Positions 34,850-48,296 of a stretch of 64,000 nucleotides of DNA are shown piece after piece; the stretch's first letter is position 1; each line of letters opens with the position of its first letter. A program made the translations under genes and the position numbers. The notes beneath the pieces were generated by a model. That model had not been told where the DNA came from and ran no database searches. It saw only the letters and a program-made list of their open reading frames with translations. Source of the DNA: Ctenosaura bakeri (taxonomy: Eukaryota; Chordata; Lepidosauria; Squamata; Iguanidae); the NCBI GenBank assembly GCA_948474755.1, contig CAOLHI010002502.1:186001-250000 (forward strand), given 5' to 3'.

Positions 34850-36162
34850 CACACATAAATGGCTCTGATAATTACTTAAGATAATTTACCTATGCTATGA
34901 GAGAACTAGTAATACCCCTTGGGCACTCATTAAAAGAAACCTCTGAAACTGCAGTTCTGGGAAATTGTCAAACATGAAGAAGCCACCACAGGTACCTTAC
35001 TAAACAACTCTCACAGTTCCCATTGTCCTGCAGTGGTTGGCTTGCATTTCATGAACTTTTAAAAAAGATTTCTGTCAAAGGACAACTTCCTTGACCCTCC
35101 TTTACTTCATTCCTTAACACATCATTGCAATGCATTGTGCCCATCAATCTGGCTGTAGAAATTTCGACAAATGTCTTGGCATGACTAGGTATATTCCTCA
35201 TCATGACAGCTATTATTCCTGCTCAACCACAATCCCTGTTATTATATGATTTTTGAAAAACATACCCAGGAGCATATATAGGATAAGCATTCCTGACTAA
35301 AAGGCTAGCTATCTTGCACTTTTCTCTCCAGCAGCACTCTACAAGAGTATGAACAAGAGCTGGCTTGAAAGCAGTGACTGTAGCTTTAAAAAGAGAACTC
35401 TTATTTTCCACACTGTCCTTTTTGGTCTTCTAATGTTCTTCCCTCACTCTGAAATCTGAATCACCAAAGCATCAATAGAAGTGACATCTGGAGGGCTCAG
35501 GAATACAGCCACTCTGGGCTACCAAGCTTAAAAGTTGAAAGCAGGTGGGGAAAGCCTTTACTCTTCATAGCTTCTGAGTAAATCTTTCACATTAACGATG
35601 CCACCCTCAAAGGAATGTTTACTCCATAGCTGTTCCTGGGCTATCAACCTCCCTATTACGGGAGGCGAAGTTGACCCCTTCTGTCTTTTCCTTCTGCCAG
35701 CAAGCAAAGACCTGTTTATCCAGGCAAACCTTTGGCAGATAAATTCAACTGCTGCCAAGAGGCTTTTTAATCTAGTGGTGCCATTGCTTTTTCTCAATTG
35801 ATGTATTTTTAACCGCTTGTTAAGTTGCCTTATGTTTTAATTAATCTGCTTTGTGTTTTTAATTATATGTACATGTTCTATTTGATTTGATTCTTTGCTA
35901 TGGTGGTCTAAATCCAGTTTTTCATCCCAACTAGAGAAGACGCATTGAACCAAATGAACTTGTCTAAGTACTGACTTTCCAAGTTCCCACTGATTAAATC
36001 ATCTACTCTAGCTGTGACTGGCAATTGGATCCAGGCCCAAGTCCCATTTTTGAGAGGAAGGAACTGGCATACAAATCAAATTTAAAAAAAATTAATATCC
36101 CAACAGGATGATTGGAGGAAAGGAGGCTGAAGTGAAATAGGCCTGGGAACCACACTGTATTA

Positions 36163-36552
36163 GAAGCAGCTTAGGGAGCTGCGTATGTTTAGCCTGAAGA
36201 AGAGAAGGTTAAGAGGTGGCATGATAGCCATGTTTAAACATTTGAAAGGATGTCATATGGAAGACGGAGCAAGCTTATCTTCTGCTGCTACAGGGACTAG
36301 CATATGGAGCAATGGTTTCAAGCTACAGGAAAAGAGATTCCACCTAAACATTAGGAGGAACTTCCTGACAGCAAGAGCTGTTCAACAGCAGAATACTCTG
36401 CCTCAGAACATAGTGGAGTCTCCTTCTTTGGAGGTTTTTAAACAGAGGCTCAATGGCCATCTGCTGGGAGTGCTTTGATTGTATATTCTTGCATGGTATG
36501 GGGCTGGACTGGATGGTCCTTGTGGTCTCATCGGCTTCTAGGATTCTATGAA
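36163..36552 (+). mobile_element. CR1 LINE 3' portion
   Basis: A 97-codon frame from 36185 encodes the C-terminal end of the CR1 protein, with blocks FSLKKRRLRGGMIAMFKHLKG, FKLQEKRFHLNIRRNF and VESPSLEVFKQRLNGHLLG. The 3' UTR follows and the sequence stops at 'ggattctatgaaat'. It is 5'-truncated and lacks the catalytic part. The same C-terminal segment occurs in the longer copy at 48.4-49.5 kb on the other strand. Confidence 0.92.
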
Positions 36553-39500
36553 ATAGTGACCATTGGGATTTAAGCAAACATTCTGTCTACCCCCTACATT
36601 GCCAGATTCTGCCCCCCGCACACACACAGCCACAAAAATGGCCTCCCATTCTCATCTGTTTGTCTGTTTCATTATTTGTGTTCCACATAAAGAAGATAAA
36701 GTTTTATTTCACCTTTATTCCACAGTACCTCTTGTGGAGACACCTCATACAGATAGTTAATCATTCACAACTCTGGGAAAGGTATCAGAGGAGTGTGAAT
36801 TGGGAACAAAACCGCACTGCCACACACTGGATGATTTTTGTCTATGTGAAAGCAAAGAGCAGTTAGAGGTCTAGAATCTTCATTTTGGTTCTGTGTGGAA
36901 ATACACTACTGAAAAGACCAAAAAGGTACAAAGGAGAGGAGAAGAAATATTTTCTAGCCTTCAAATTAAATCACTGCAGATTCTTTTCGCATCCATCAGC
37001 TAAAGATCTCCCTGTGTGACCGAGCAAGAAATCCATAGAGAGGTGAAGTTCCTTCTGCTTTGCAGTGTCCCAGATGCGTCCACAGAATATGCTGTTGCCT
37101 TTTGTTTGGTAATTAGTCTGCTAATTATGTATTAAGGATCAACTGCTGTGTGTGTGCATGTGTGTAACAGAAAGCACTGCTTTCAAAGAGAACCTAGATC
37201 CCAGAAGGATACTCTAAAACTGAAGTTGCTTTAATAAAATGCATTAAAATGACTGAAAACAAGAGTTCAGAAAAGGTTTCAGTTTCTGCCTTCCTCAAGT
37301 GATGTCTGTTGTAAATTGCTTTTTCTGGAGGGGAAACAAAAATATAAATGTTTGTATCCATGTTTGTATCCTTTTTGTATTGTATTGTGCCCATGTACCT
37401 GTACCTTCCTAATCCAAAAACACTTCGTTTTACAAAAAGGAGCATGAAGAAACCTAAGTAGACATCTGAAGTCTAGGATTAAAAATAGAGTAAAAATCAG
37501 TCATCCTTGAGGAACACATTTTGTTCATAGAATTTACTCTATTTTTTTTTTTAATTACCTGAGCTGTGTAGACTGGAAATGCACATGTTCCCTTGCTAAG
37601 ACAGCAATCCTATGAACAATCATGCTGACAGTGATGAATGGCATGTGTTTTACCAGAGCTAGGAAATACTGCTTTTTGGACTACTGTTCTCAGAATCTCT
37701 CAGCCAACTTCACCACTGGCCATACTAGTATGGAAATTCTGGGAGCTTTCTGAAACTCTGGACTTTGAAGAAGATATTGAAACAGTACTTGACATGTGCA
37801 CTGGGACTAGCAATGGATAGACCATCTGATCACAGGTTTTGCTGTGGGGTTGCACAAATGTGTAAAAGCTCCACCACCCATCTCTCTGCAACCATGACTG
37901 CCTCACTGAGAGACTAGAAAAGAAAAAGTTGTTCTTTCTTGTCCTCAAGGGCAGAACAGAGAGTGGGGTGGTTACATTGTATTTGATTTAAGGGCTCTTA
38001 CGCAAGTCTCTAGCTACTCTGAGAAAACATCTAATGGGAACAAAGCTTTTGCAAGAATATGGGCCAAGCTACCACGTTTGCATACAATTCCCTTTCAAAG
38101 TATGAGCTGATATGGTAATCCAGTCCATAATACTATTCTTAGAGAGGTTTTAAGGTCGGAAGATGAACCTTTGGAATTAGGATACAGAGCACAGCACTAA
38201 CTCACTAGATCAGGATGTACTCACCTCAGAATTCCACTTGCAACACTAATTCTAGTTACATGTTTTTATCTTTTAAAGTAATGATTTAGAAGGGCAATTA
38301 TTCATTCAGTTATGAAGGGTAACTATTATTGAATTATAAGAGATCACATTTTTCTTGGGTTCAGTACACTTCGTTGCCCTTGTTCCGGACAACAAAACCA
38401 TAGCAAGGTGCCAAAAATAGAGTAATTATACTTCTGCATAGTTTTTGGAAGACTGACCCAGTGTAAAGATGTACACATAAATATACCTACCCACTTAGCC
38501 TGAGATTCAAACCTGCCCACAGGCAAAACCATCAGCTCAGGAGGAGATGCTAAAATCATGTGCCCATTGCCAGTTGGTTCTGGCTAAAGCATGCTTATCT
38601 TATTGCCAGTAACAACAAGGTCACCTACATTCACCTAAAACCCTTCTTGCACATTATCTGCCTGGAGAAATTTCACTTTCCAAGACATGAGAAAGACACA
38701 CAAAGATATGTGCTCTCCAGGACTTTATGAACCTGGGGTGTAAATTTAAAATGACAAGTAGAAGGTGCTGGACTGGGTACAATAGATCTATTAGTCAGAG
38801 CACATCTTTGTACTGTCTTTTTCAAGAAATGAAGTGGAACTCTAGGAGACAGTTATGCTGCTTGTTAGAAAGGCAATCCCTGCTTACAGTGGAACCTAGA
38901 TTTCCACAAGTGTCAAACAGGACTTCCCCTCTACCTCCCCTTGGTCATAACCCCAAGTTGGTATATATACAGGCTGATGAAATTTTGAGATCTCTCATCA
39001 TAATCTCATCTTCTTATCAGGAAATGGAAATTAATTTATCTCTGTTCAGTCACTGCACACCCACTCAAACCTGCAGATTCCCAGGTACCAGTGTCTGGCA
39101 TGTTCAAATCAGAGGAAAATCAATTCCCACATTTGGCTACAGGACTGGGACTGGACACCTCTTGTGTAAAAGGAACAGCATGCCACACCTCTTCCCAAGC
39201 ATTTTGAACACATTGGAATCTGAATCTTTTTGGCTATGAAGTGCAGACAAACATTTAATGAAACTATTGATGCAGTTTCATATCCAGAGCAGCCTGCTAG
39301 CTCAATAAGGCTTTCATGCCTGGAGCAGAAACTCAAAAGTGTTAAGGCTGCCTAATATGCCACCTCCATAAACTCTGAATGGCTCCACTCTCTCCAGCAA
39401 GAGAAAGTTGCTTCCAAAGTTATGTGAGCAGCAGCTACAATTACCCTGGATGCAACTATACTACCTACCTTATTTTTTTATCTGATTGACCTCCCTGCTT

Positions 39501-40140
39501 GGAAGGGACCTTCACCCTTGCCACTACTGCTGCCACCTGGGGGCAGTGCTGGACCCAATGTCCTTGAGCAGACCGGTCTGTTTCCAATGTCACCTTAGCA
39601 AGATATACTGCTGTACAAACTTTGGAGTGCTGGAGGGGAGAGGGTGAGGAGAGATGCTGAAACAGGAAGAAGATAAAGGCAGCTCTGTTGATCTCCTTGG
39701 TGAAGGAGAAAGAGTTAGCAGTATAGAAAAGAAATCAGATTATCTTACACCAAAAAGTGTAGCTCAGTCTGTACCCAGTGACCTAGACTACCTGGATAGG
39801 TAAGAAAAGGCTATAAGTACACAAGATTGGCCAAAGATGCCTGTTATATTCCTCATTCCTACTCACCTGCAAATTTTCTTCAAACAAGCCTGTACAACTA
39901 TTTCTGTCAGATCCCACTACACAAAACATGCAACAAACAGACGCTTCATTCTATAAAGAACTGAACACATCCCTGGCATAGGATCTGGTTCCAACTGTTC
40001 TGAAATCTTGCTTTCCCAAATAAGGGATGGTCCAGAAGATCCAAAGATTATCTACTAATAAGCTTAACTGATTCAGTATTTACAGCAAACAGAAGCAACC
40101 GCAGCCATAATATATTAGCTTCTGCAATTCAGTCAGGTAC
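36553..40140. other. Intron without recognised genes
   Basis: A palindromic 'ggactactgttctcagaatc ... ggaaattctgggag' element is at 37676-37748. The longest frame (170 codons, plus strand, 38727-39239) has no recognisable domain, an irregular composition and no matching splice context. The segment 37030-37140 is not repeat-like. Confidence 0.5.
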
Positions 40141-40146
40141 AGTCAG

Positions 40147-40195
40147 TCTCTCTCTCTCTCTCTCTCATTCTCTCTCTCTCACACACACACACACC
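40147..40195. repeat. (CT)n(CA)n compound microsatellite
   Basis: CT run with one CATT interruption, passing directly into a CA run. Confidence 0.93.
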
Positions 40196-40202
40196 AGGGC
40201 AG

Positions 40203-40590
40203 TGCGTCACTACTCAGTCCCAAACAGGACGCCTAGCAAAGCCTTCCTTAGTCACCTTAAATTGCCTTTGTTACAGGACAGAACTGCGAGGCATACACAG
40301 CAGTGGTTCTTTGCTGTGACAGTATTTTTATTGGTAGGCGCCAGATCGCTGCTACTTTCTCTTCCTGGCATTAGGAAGAGAACAAGGCACAGAGTGGAGT
40401 GCCTGGTAACTGTCCCCGTCAGCAGGTTTCTCAGACCTTGAAGTGTCCTCAAAAGCTACCGTATTGATGATGCGAGGCAGGTGCCGCCAAGGGTGGTTGG
40501 AGGAAAAATCAGCTTGGTACACACACACACACAGACAGCTGATATCGACTCACTTTCCTTACGCTGCTGCTAGCGAGCCAGGAACGGTAG
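40203..40590. promoter_or_regulatory. CpG-enriched patch
   Basis: I count 13 CpG dinucleotides in about 390 bp, well above the surrounding intron, and not explained by a recognised mobile element. It may be an intronic regulatory element or an alternative promoter, but no exon, TATA box or initiator could be supported. Confidence 0.25.
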
Positions 40591-40599
40591 AGTCATGTG

Positions 40600-43500
40600 C
40601 TATGGAAACTGAGAAAACTGTAAGGGGTGGGGGTAGGGGAAGGCTTTGATACCAGGACAAAAAAAAAAAAAAGCTGACTGTATACCCAGGCAAAACCAGC
40701 TTCTACCAAGTATCTCTTGCTTCAAGCAAATGCTTCCTTCTGTAGGTGGGGGGGGGTATCCTTGTGTAGGAAAGGGGAAGCTTTTGAGGGATGTGGACAC
40801 CAGGGCTAAAACAGTTGTGACACAGAGACCTTTGTGACTGATCTCTTCAAACCTTTGTTCTTTAATTCACAGAAGCTGCAGGAGAATATTGGGCTCTGAT
40901 TTGATTTGGGCAAGGTCACCAGAAAAGGGGTGTTTAACCCTATCCTCTAACACTTTCCCTTGAGGAGCGTGAGTATCATTGGCTGTATAAGGTTTACATT
41001 TTTTGCCCAGGTGAGTTAACAGAAGCATCAGGGAAAAGGTTTTAAAACAAGATGTAACAGTACAAAAGTATTTAACACACACCCCTCTTGTGCCATTTTC
41101 CAGACCAAATGAGTAGGACCCCTACCCACAACTGAGGAGATCTGCGGGCAGATTGTCCATGTCACACCTGTTTGCTTCCTCAGAGCCTGCACTTCCCAAG
41201 ATTCAAGTGGCTAAGTTTAATTCTATAAGGAAAAAAATTCAGCGAATGTGCTAATTAAAAACCTAGGCAAAGCAACCGCAGCTCTGATTTACAGGCTGAA
41301 TATTTTCTCTGGCCCGTCCACATCAGTCTTCCTGAAAGCTGTGCCAGACTACAACGTCAATGGTGGATGGAAAATGATGATGGTTGTAGTCAAACACTTC
41401 TAGAGACATCATGTTAGAAAAGACTGGTCTGTATGCACAGATGAGGACACACTTACAGCTGCCTTGTGATTGCTGCTATCACACATATCTTACACCATTA
41501 CCTCCCAGAAATCAGTATCATGACACCCATCCACTATATGTTGGAGATGTACACCAGGCCTTCACATTTTATATGGATATTGCAAGAAACAGCATTGTTA
41601 ACACTCGTATGGCTATACAAAGTGTGTATTAATTCCAATACAATACAAGCATGAGTGATTGACTTTGAAGCAACCAGCTATCTTCTTGCTGAGACATCTG
41701 TGTCCTCACAGAAAGCCAATAGGAAAGCCATATTCTCTGGCCAAATATGAACCACAGACTTTCTTATCACGTAACATCTGAAAAGTAGTCAAGCATCTTT
41801 GTGGGCTTTACTTAGTCAGAATGCAAATACTGTTAAAACCTAACACTATGGAACAAACCACTAACAAGACATCATGAGAACATGTACAGCCCTGTTACAC
41901 CATGAATCACAAGTCATCAGACCCTCTAACGGAATAAATCACATTTCATAAGGCTTGAGAACACTAACGGGCTACCTTTGTTTTGTTTTTGAAATCTAAG
42001 TTCAACATGAACTGAGGGTGGGTCTGAGCCCTGTTAGCTGTGACACTGTGCTACAAGGTTGTTGAAAGCCAGCTAAACCAGGACTTCTTCTTTTGGTAAA
42101 GCAAAAGGGTGGGGATATTCCATGTGAGGCAACATGGTGCTTTTTAAAAAATGGCAAATGTTTCCTGGTTCAGACAGTTCTTGACCTGGAGCCTTAGTTT
42201 TTGCTAAGCAGTCAGGATATTTTGCACTGTTCCTCTTAAGAATGACACAATGAAGGTCAAACTGGCTCAGTGGGCAGGCTCTGTCCCTGGACACACAAAG
42301 AAATCAAGATATCTCTACCCCTGCCAAATCTGGCAAACATAATACTAAAAATGCAGATGCCTTGGAAGACATGTTTTTTACTACAAACTTTACTACAAAT
42401 TTCTGTGCAAGTACATGAAAGCTTTGCCAAACCAAATGAGCTCACAGCCAAACTCCTTGGATTTCCTGGATCTGTCTCTTCTCTGACCCTCCACTGCTAA
42501 GTGCCAAACTCTCAGTGTTGTTTGTTGTGGTCTGTGCTGGATTTTCTCTAAAAGCTTCCTCCAGCAGTGGCGCCAAAACGAAGAAACGGAAGCAGTGAGA
42601 ATTGTTGGTATTGTGTAGCAAAATCCACTGATCCTCCTGTGACGCTCCTTTTAGTCTGCGCATCTAAATATAGTATCCAAATTTATTATCATGCCTGCCG
42701 CTGGGCTTGGTCTAGATGAGCCAGGATGCTTCTGATAAGATTCCCCATGTCCCTGGAGATAATGTAGAACTGAATATGCACAGATAGATGCAAGCAGCTG
42801 GCCAGGACACCTCAGAAAAGAACCACAAAAGGGGAAAGGAGAAAAGACTTTTAAATCCACAGAAAGTTGTTCTTCCATTAAGACTTTAAATATGCATGGG
42901 CTCTGATGCACACAAGTCAGAAGGAAAATTCTGAATGGATCCCTCACTAGGTGCCATCATATCCATCTGCAGGCAGAGAATAAGCTGCAGAGGGTAGAAA
43001 AGTTGTTGTTTTCTTTTAAAAGAAACCTGAGATATAAATAAGACCTTTTAAAAACACTGACATTAAGTCCCTCCTTTAAAAAATAACTTTGTTTACCATG
43101 GAATTTTTGATTTAATATAAACAAATTTCTCAGTCTCCAAACTTAACTTTTTTAAAGCTGAATCATGACTACTTACCAAACAGAATGAACTGAAGGCATC
43201 TTGTTTTAGGAAAAAGAACCATATTTTTTATAGTTTTATTTATATATTTATATTTTTATATACACATACATACACACACACACACACACACACGTATACA
43301 TATATATAAACTGTCTTTTAAGGTCAAGGCAGCACTCCTAAAAATGTATTAGGCAGTAAGGCCCACTAAATACAGTGGGGTGCACATCAAAATCAAGCAT
43401 GCACAGCGTTGCACTGTATACATTATGAAGGATACAATCCATCATGTATATTGTATTTATTATTTATGGATTATTAAATTGGTTATAGATATTTTCAAAT

Positions 43501-45244
43501 TGCCATAGAAGCTACAATCTAGGAGGGATACAGCCCTACTCTCTATCACCAAATCATCTGCAAGGTTCATACGATGTTTGACTCATTTTATTTCCCCGAA
43601 CCATCTCAGCTTTGCAATGCATTCAGTGTTCCTCAAATTGTGTGGTTACTTATTATGACCTACTAATTAAGCACCACAAGCCTGCTAATTAAACATTACA
43701 GACATTTCCAACTCATGGACACTTGCAGTTCATGGCCTAAGCGGAAAGAAGCCACCTCACTCACCATTTCAGAGTGAGGTGATCACATAACACTGGATCA
43801 CAGACTATCCATGCTAATGGAAAAAGCTTTCTTCTTCTTCTCAGTAACTCCCAGCCTTGCTTCTGGAAAGTCTCGGACACATGCAACTTGATTCTATGCA
43901 TCCTTATTAGGAGGCATATCTCATTTTGTTGAATAGGACTTAAAAAAGAGCAAGGGAGCTGCGTTCCATTTACAAAATGATCATTCGAAAGCAACTTGCA
44001 CACACCATAGGCCACCAGATTGGTGACTATTTACATGCTTCCCCTATTGACAATGACTCCTCACAGAATTCCTTCAAAGGCATCCAGTTACTGCCACAGA
44101 TGACTACAAGAGATCTACCCACTACCTCTACCCTTGACATGCTCAATACAGTAGTTATGAATCTTCATAGGATTGAGATTTTTCACTTGTGGTAGTTGAC
44201 AGCACAGTCTCAACATGAGCTACTGGGTTATACTGTCAGCAGCCGCTGGTGTTTCCATTGCTAGCCTCTGGTCCTGTGACTCAAGCCTTCTTCTTAGCCT
44301 TGTCTGCCTGTCTGTCTGTTTTATATGTCGCCTTTCTCCCAGAATGGGATCCAAGGGAGCACTTGCCTTGCACTTTCTGTTCTTTAACAGGGCACAGGGC
44401 CCATTTAACCCCTTGTCTATTAGATTTCCTAACTAGATTTTAATTGTCTCTCAGTGGAAGGATCTCCAAGTCTTTTTCTGTCTATAGGCCTCATAACCCT
44501 AGTGGAGCCAGGTCAAAATAATACAGGGGGTTTTCTCAGGGGAAAAGCCATCAGCCTGACTTGATATCAGGGCTGACATCAGCATCTGACAAGCTAGCAC
44601 AGCTTGCACGATTCACTGGTGAGCTACCATGGCAGACAGACTGGCTTATCACAGTACATTTAGGTCTGCAGGATGATACTTGACCCAGGGCTCTTTACGG
44701 CTGGAGCCAGTTCCACCTGGAACCCTGGATTTATGGTGGGGCTAGAGGACTATCTCAAATAGAATTTCACAGAAGCATCCATGTTTCTGTGTCTTTCCTC
44801 TATACTGCCACGATTCAGTTTCTACTTCAAATCCTGCCAAGCAAGGTCTGGGCTCCAAGGCTGCATGCAAGACAAGCCTGCCTGAGCAGTAAGCTGACCC
44901 TGAAGGCCAATCCCCATCTATCAGGTTCTACAGAGCCCTAGTGCTACAGCTTGCTCTTTAGCCTGAGCTGTGGGGCAAGCACTACCTATGTTGTTTTGGA
45001 TCTTAACTGCTTGCCTGACTGTAGCTTCAGTCCCTAAGTCCTGCTTTGAAATTCTGTCCATGGCTATCTTGAACCCCACCCCACTTCTGGGCCAATTTAA
45101 CTTAGTACTTTCTGGTTATGGAACCCAGTTGCCTGAAGCTTGACACTTACTATGATAGGGACATTACAAAAACCTGCTGAAAGAAGCTCTAGACTTTTTC
45201 CAGAAGACTGTAGATAATTTCCAAGAAGAGGCATATGGCTGCGA
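40600..45244. other. Intron with few recognised features
   Basis: It holds an A-run (40660-40672), a G-run near 40746-40756, the microsatellite at 43.25 kb, and a reversed L2-like 3'-end scrap at 44319-44378 (ttatatgtcgcctttctcccagaatgggatccaag). Frames up to 98 codons lack conserved motifs. Confidence 0.5.
43241..43310. repeat. (TA)n(CA)n(TA)n compound microsatellite
   Basis: TTTATAT-rich text flows into TACACA and a pure CA run, then back to TATATA. Confidence 0.92.
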
Positions 45245-45352
45245 GTGAGAGAACCAAATATGCCCTGTCAATTTTCACTTTCAGTATTCTTTATTGTAGT
45301 GAGAGAACCAAATATGCACCGTCAATTTTCACTTTCAGTATTCTTTATTGTA
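45245..45352 (+). repeat. 54-bp tandem duplication
   Basis: Two adjacent copies (45245-45298 and 45299-45352) starting gtgagagaaccaaatatgc and ending ttctttattgta differ only at two positions, in the 'tgccctgtc' versus 'tgcaccgtc' segment. This indicates a recent local duplication. Confidence 0.97.
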
Positions 45353-46472
45353 GGGAAAAGATCTTCTCTGGTTTACAAAATAGCTTGCCTCTTTGTCAGT
45401 GAGAAATGCTATAACGAAATTAGCAAGTGAAATTCCAGCTGCTATCCCCTCGACCGAGAACTCTGTGCCCCTTCTTTAAATCCTGAAATGCATGTTTTCA
45501 AGATCGTTTTAGTAGACTATACAGATTCTAGCTTACGCAGTATGCAGTAGATAAGTGGCTGAACAACAGAATAAAACAAGCATCTTAAATCATAAAACGC
45601 ATCTCAGCATCCATTTCAAAGGCAAGTTAACTGGCCCTTTAAAAGATTTGCAAGGATAATAAGCAAAAATTAGTCTCTATCTCTCATTGACAATAGCTTC
45701 AATCAACACAGACCAAGACATGAAGAATCAGACTGAAGTGTTTGTGCTTAAAAACACTGACAGAGTATGCAACAATGCTTGCGCAGGAGCTGATGCTTAT
45801 GAGGGAGTTGTGCTATTCATACAATCACTCGCCTGTCTGAAGTACTGGAAGAAGCCAGCAACAAGTGCAGAATAAGTATGAGAAACCTCATTATTCCTCA
45901 ATTACATACATTTTTTTTTTAACAAAAGGCCAAACATTAGTCACAACTGAAGAAAAAAACACCACCAGATTGTTCTGGTGATGAACAACACCCTCATTAA
46001 AAGTCTCACCATTCTATAACTAAAAGAGATGAGAGACAAATAGGAAACAAAAATCGCACTGACTGTGGGAGTACTCACGCCACAGTGGATAAGAGGTGCA
46101 ATGAGCAGCGGGGTATATAAATCTGGGATGCAAAAACTTTCTAATTAGGTCCCAGGTATGCACATTAGCTCAGTTAAGGATTACTCTTGTACATAACTTA
46201 TTATTGAATATTCCCACTATAATACGTGTACCCTGAAGTGGAATTTAGCATTAACATTCAATTCAATTTTCATAATATTCAAGAGAATTTTCATAATATT
46301 CAAGTAAATGAACAGTGGAAAAACAGATGTAGAGACAATCACCTCACCTGTCTAGAGATGCAATGGCTGATACTCAGCCACAAAGCTGGAATGTGCTATT
46401 TCTTCTCAACCAGTTCTCTCTTTTCTTTGCCCCATGTCAGCTGGTAGGATTTTTGGGAAGATTAGGAAGCAG
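45353..46472. other. Intron without recognised genes
   Basis: A T-run at 45911-45921 and the 21-bp tandem pair at 46265-46304 are the only structures noted. Confidence 0.5.
46265..46304 (+). repeat. 21-bp-period tandem pair
   Basis: The 19-nt string aattttcataatattcaag occurs twice, at 46265-46283 and 46286-46304. Confidence 0.95.
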
Positions 46473-46694
46473 TAGCGATAGCAATAGCAATAGCATGTGT
46501 ATTACTATATCGCTTATCAGCTAAGTGCTCTCTAAGCCGTTTATGATATGTTAGCTAATTGCCCCCAACAAGCTGGGTACTCATTTTACTGACCTGCGGA
46601 AGGCTGGAAAGCTGAGTCAACCTGGAGCCCAGCAGGATTGAACTCACAACCTTGTGGCTGCAGCACCGGCATTAACCACCATGCCACCAGGGCT
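46473..46694 (-). mobile_element. tRNA-headed SINE with L2-like tail
   Basis: Reversed copy of the element at 26224-26412. It begins with a (TAGCAA)n tail, then 'gctaagtgctctctaagccgtttatgat', the body 'ttgcccccaacaagctgggtactcattttac', and ends with the tRNA-like head (B-box-like 'aggattgaactcacaacc', then 'ggcattaaccaccatgccaccagggct'). Confidence 0.9.
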
Positions 46695-47982
46695 CTTCTC
46701 AGTAGTGACAGAGGCAGTAGGTACTCAAAAGTGTGCGGCAAGTAGGCTACAAACAGTCCCCTTCTGGACCTGCACATACTCAGAGAAAACAAGCCTGGAA
46801 CTCAGAGTCCCTGTACCTCTAACAAGAATGTGAGCATAACACATCAATTTTCACATTCCTGCTAGTACTTGTGTTCCCTCATCTATAGTAAAGGACTCTC
46901 CACTGAAAGGCTGGGGGAAAAAACACACCCCTTTTTTGGCCTAGATAAGGGAGAGGAGAGAAGGAGAAGGAGAAGGAGAAAGTGATGTCTGCTATTTTGC
47001 ATGTGTGTGATTGAGGTACTGATAGCAAACTCTGTCAAGCTTTGTTTCCCTCAGGTCCTAAATTTTCCCAATTAATATCAGTTGCTATAGATTATGTTTC
47101 AGAGTAAGGTACTGACAAAACAACCTTCCTTGCCTGAGAAAATGAAATTCATGTGGTCACGATAAGTCTTCAGGTGACTTGAGGGCACCCTCGCATGCAT
47201 ATGCGCGTGCACACGCGCACACACACACACACACACACACACAAATAAGTCTATTCTGTCCTGATCCCTGTTTTTCATGTCCCTTCTGATTTTCCTATAT
47301 GCTACCCTTTTTTCAAGCACTTTTCTAGTGAATACAGTTTCTCTGCAGCCTCATTAAAAAAAAAAGGAATTTTTTTGTTCACATTTTTGTATGCATTACA
47401 AACATGGGAAATGTGTGGATTCCAAGAGCAAACTGTGTTCCATTTTGTGTTTAAGTTCAGGAAGTGCAAATATGGTTAGATCTGACATGGAAACCAAACA
47501 AGTCCTCCATACTCCCCCATCCTGGATAGCACCTCAATCCTGTTTGGGGCAAACACTAGAATTCTGGTATATTTCTAGCAATATAGAGATATGGATACTA
47601 GAAAAGTTTAGAAATACATGGCCATTCTCTTTCTGGAGAAGACTCAACAAGTCAAAGCCAAGTTTTGCCGTCATCAGTGTGTCCTCCACTACCACATATT
47701 CTTCTGTTAGACTTATTTTTCCTCTAACAGACTGCTCCTATACAGTCAGGAGCAGTGCTTGAAGGCTTGGATGGGGATTGCATACTACTTCTGTTCAAGG
47801 TGACCTAAAATCACTTCATTTCATCTTTGCAGGGAGTTAACTGAGGCAGTTCCCATAGTAGAGCCCTTTTTAGCACCTCGGAGACTGCTTTTCCAGAAGC
47901 AGCTAGGAGCAGAACTAAAATGGAGGTCACACACAGTTCTTGAGCACAGCAGAGTAACAGTAACAGCCACCGCCATTGCTAA
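46695..47982. other. Intron without recognised genes
   Basis: Contains a GAAGGA run (46955-46981) and the CA microsatellite. The 123-codon plus-strand frame at 47391-47762 shows no conserved motif and is probably chance. Confidence 0.5.
47200..47243. repeat. (CA)n microsatellite with CG-containing 5' part
   Basis: The run goes from 'atgcgcgtgcacacgcgcac' into a pure CA tract. Alternating purine-pyrimidine over about 44 bp is a sequence type able to adopt Z-DNA. Confidence 0.93.
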
Positions 47983-48176
47983 AAATCCAGCATGGTGTAG
48001 TGCTTTCAGCACTGGACTATGACCCTGGAGACCAGGGTTTTATTCCCCGCTTGGCCATTGAAACCCATTGGGTGACCTTAGGTGCATTACACACTCCCAG
48101 CCTCAGAAAACATGCTGATAAGGTTGCCTTAGGGTCACCCTAAGTCAGATACAATTGGAAGATACAACAAAAAAAT
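47983..48176 (+). mobile_element. Sauria SINE, slightly shortened
   Basis: tRNA-like head 'ccagcatggtgtagtgctttcagcactgg', B-box-like 'agggttttattcccc', body 'gaaacccattgggtgaccttaggtgcattacacactcccagcctcag', tail 'gccttagggtcaccctaagtcagatacaattggaag'. The A/B-box region is close to the family form; the middle has a deletion. Confidence 0.93.
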
Positions 48177-48296
48177 TTCTGCAGAAGCAAGCAAAGGTCT
48201 TATCCAACGCTGATGAGAAGTGTATTGTTTACAAGTTCAGCCTATTCACTGCTTCCAGATGAGTATATCATTTTACTATAAAAAACTGAAATGTTA

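Larger units (their letters stand above)
31900..36162. other. Intron without recognised genes
   Basis: Contains two microsatellites (listed) and an AT-rich stretch at 34105-34375 rich in 'ggttactt / agtaatt' motifs that looks like an unrecognised decayed transposon. The segment 32950-33100 begins 'cagtgctactcaac' and may be a small hAT derivative hosting the GGAAGGGA array, but its ends are unsure. No exon or RNA gene. Confidence 0.5.

Noticed and set aside
38727..39239. 170-codon plus-strand open frame, the longest not explained by a retroelement
   Set aside because: It has no recognisable domain or repeat of conserved residues, unusual Ser/Leu/Cys content and no supporting splice or promoter context. 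One frame of this length is expected by chance in 64 kb of AT-moderate DNA.
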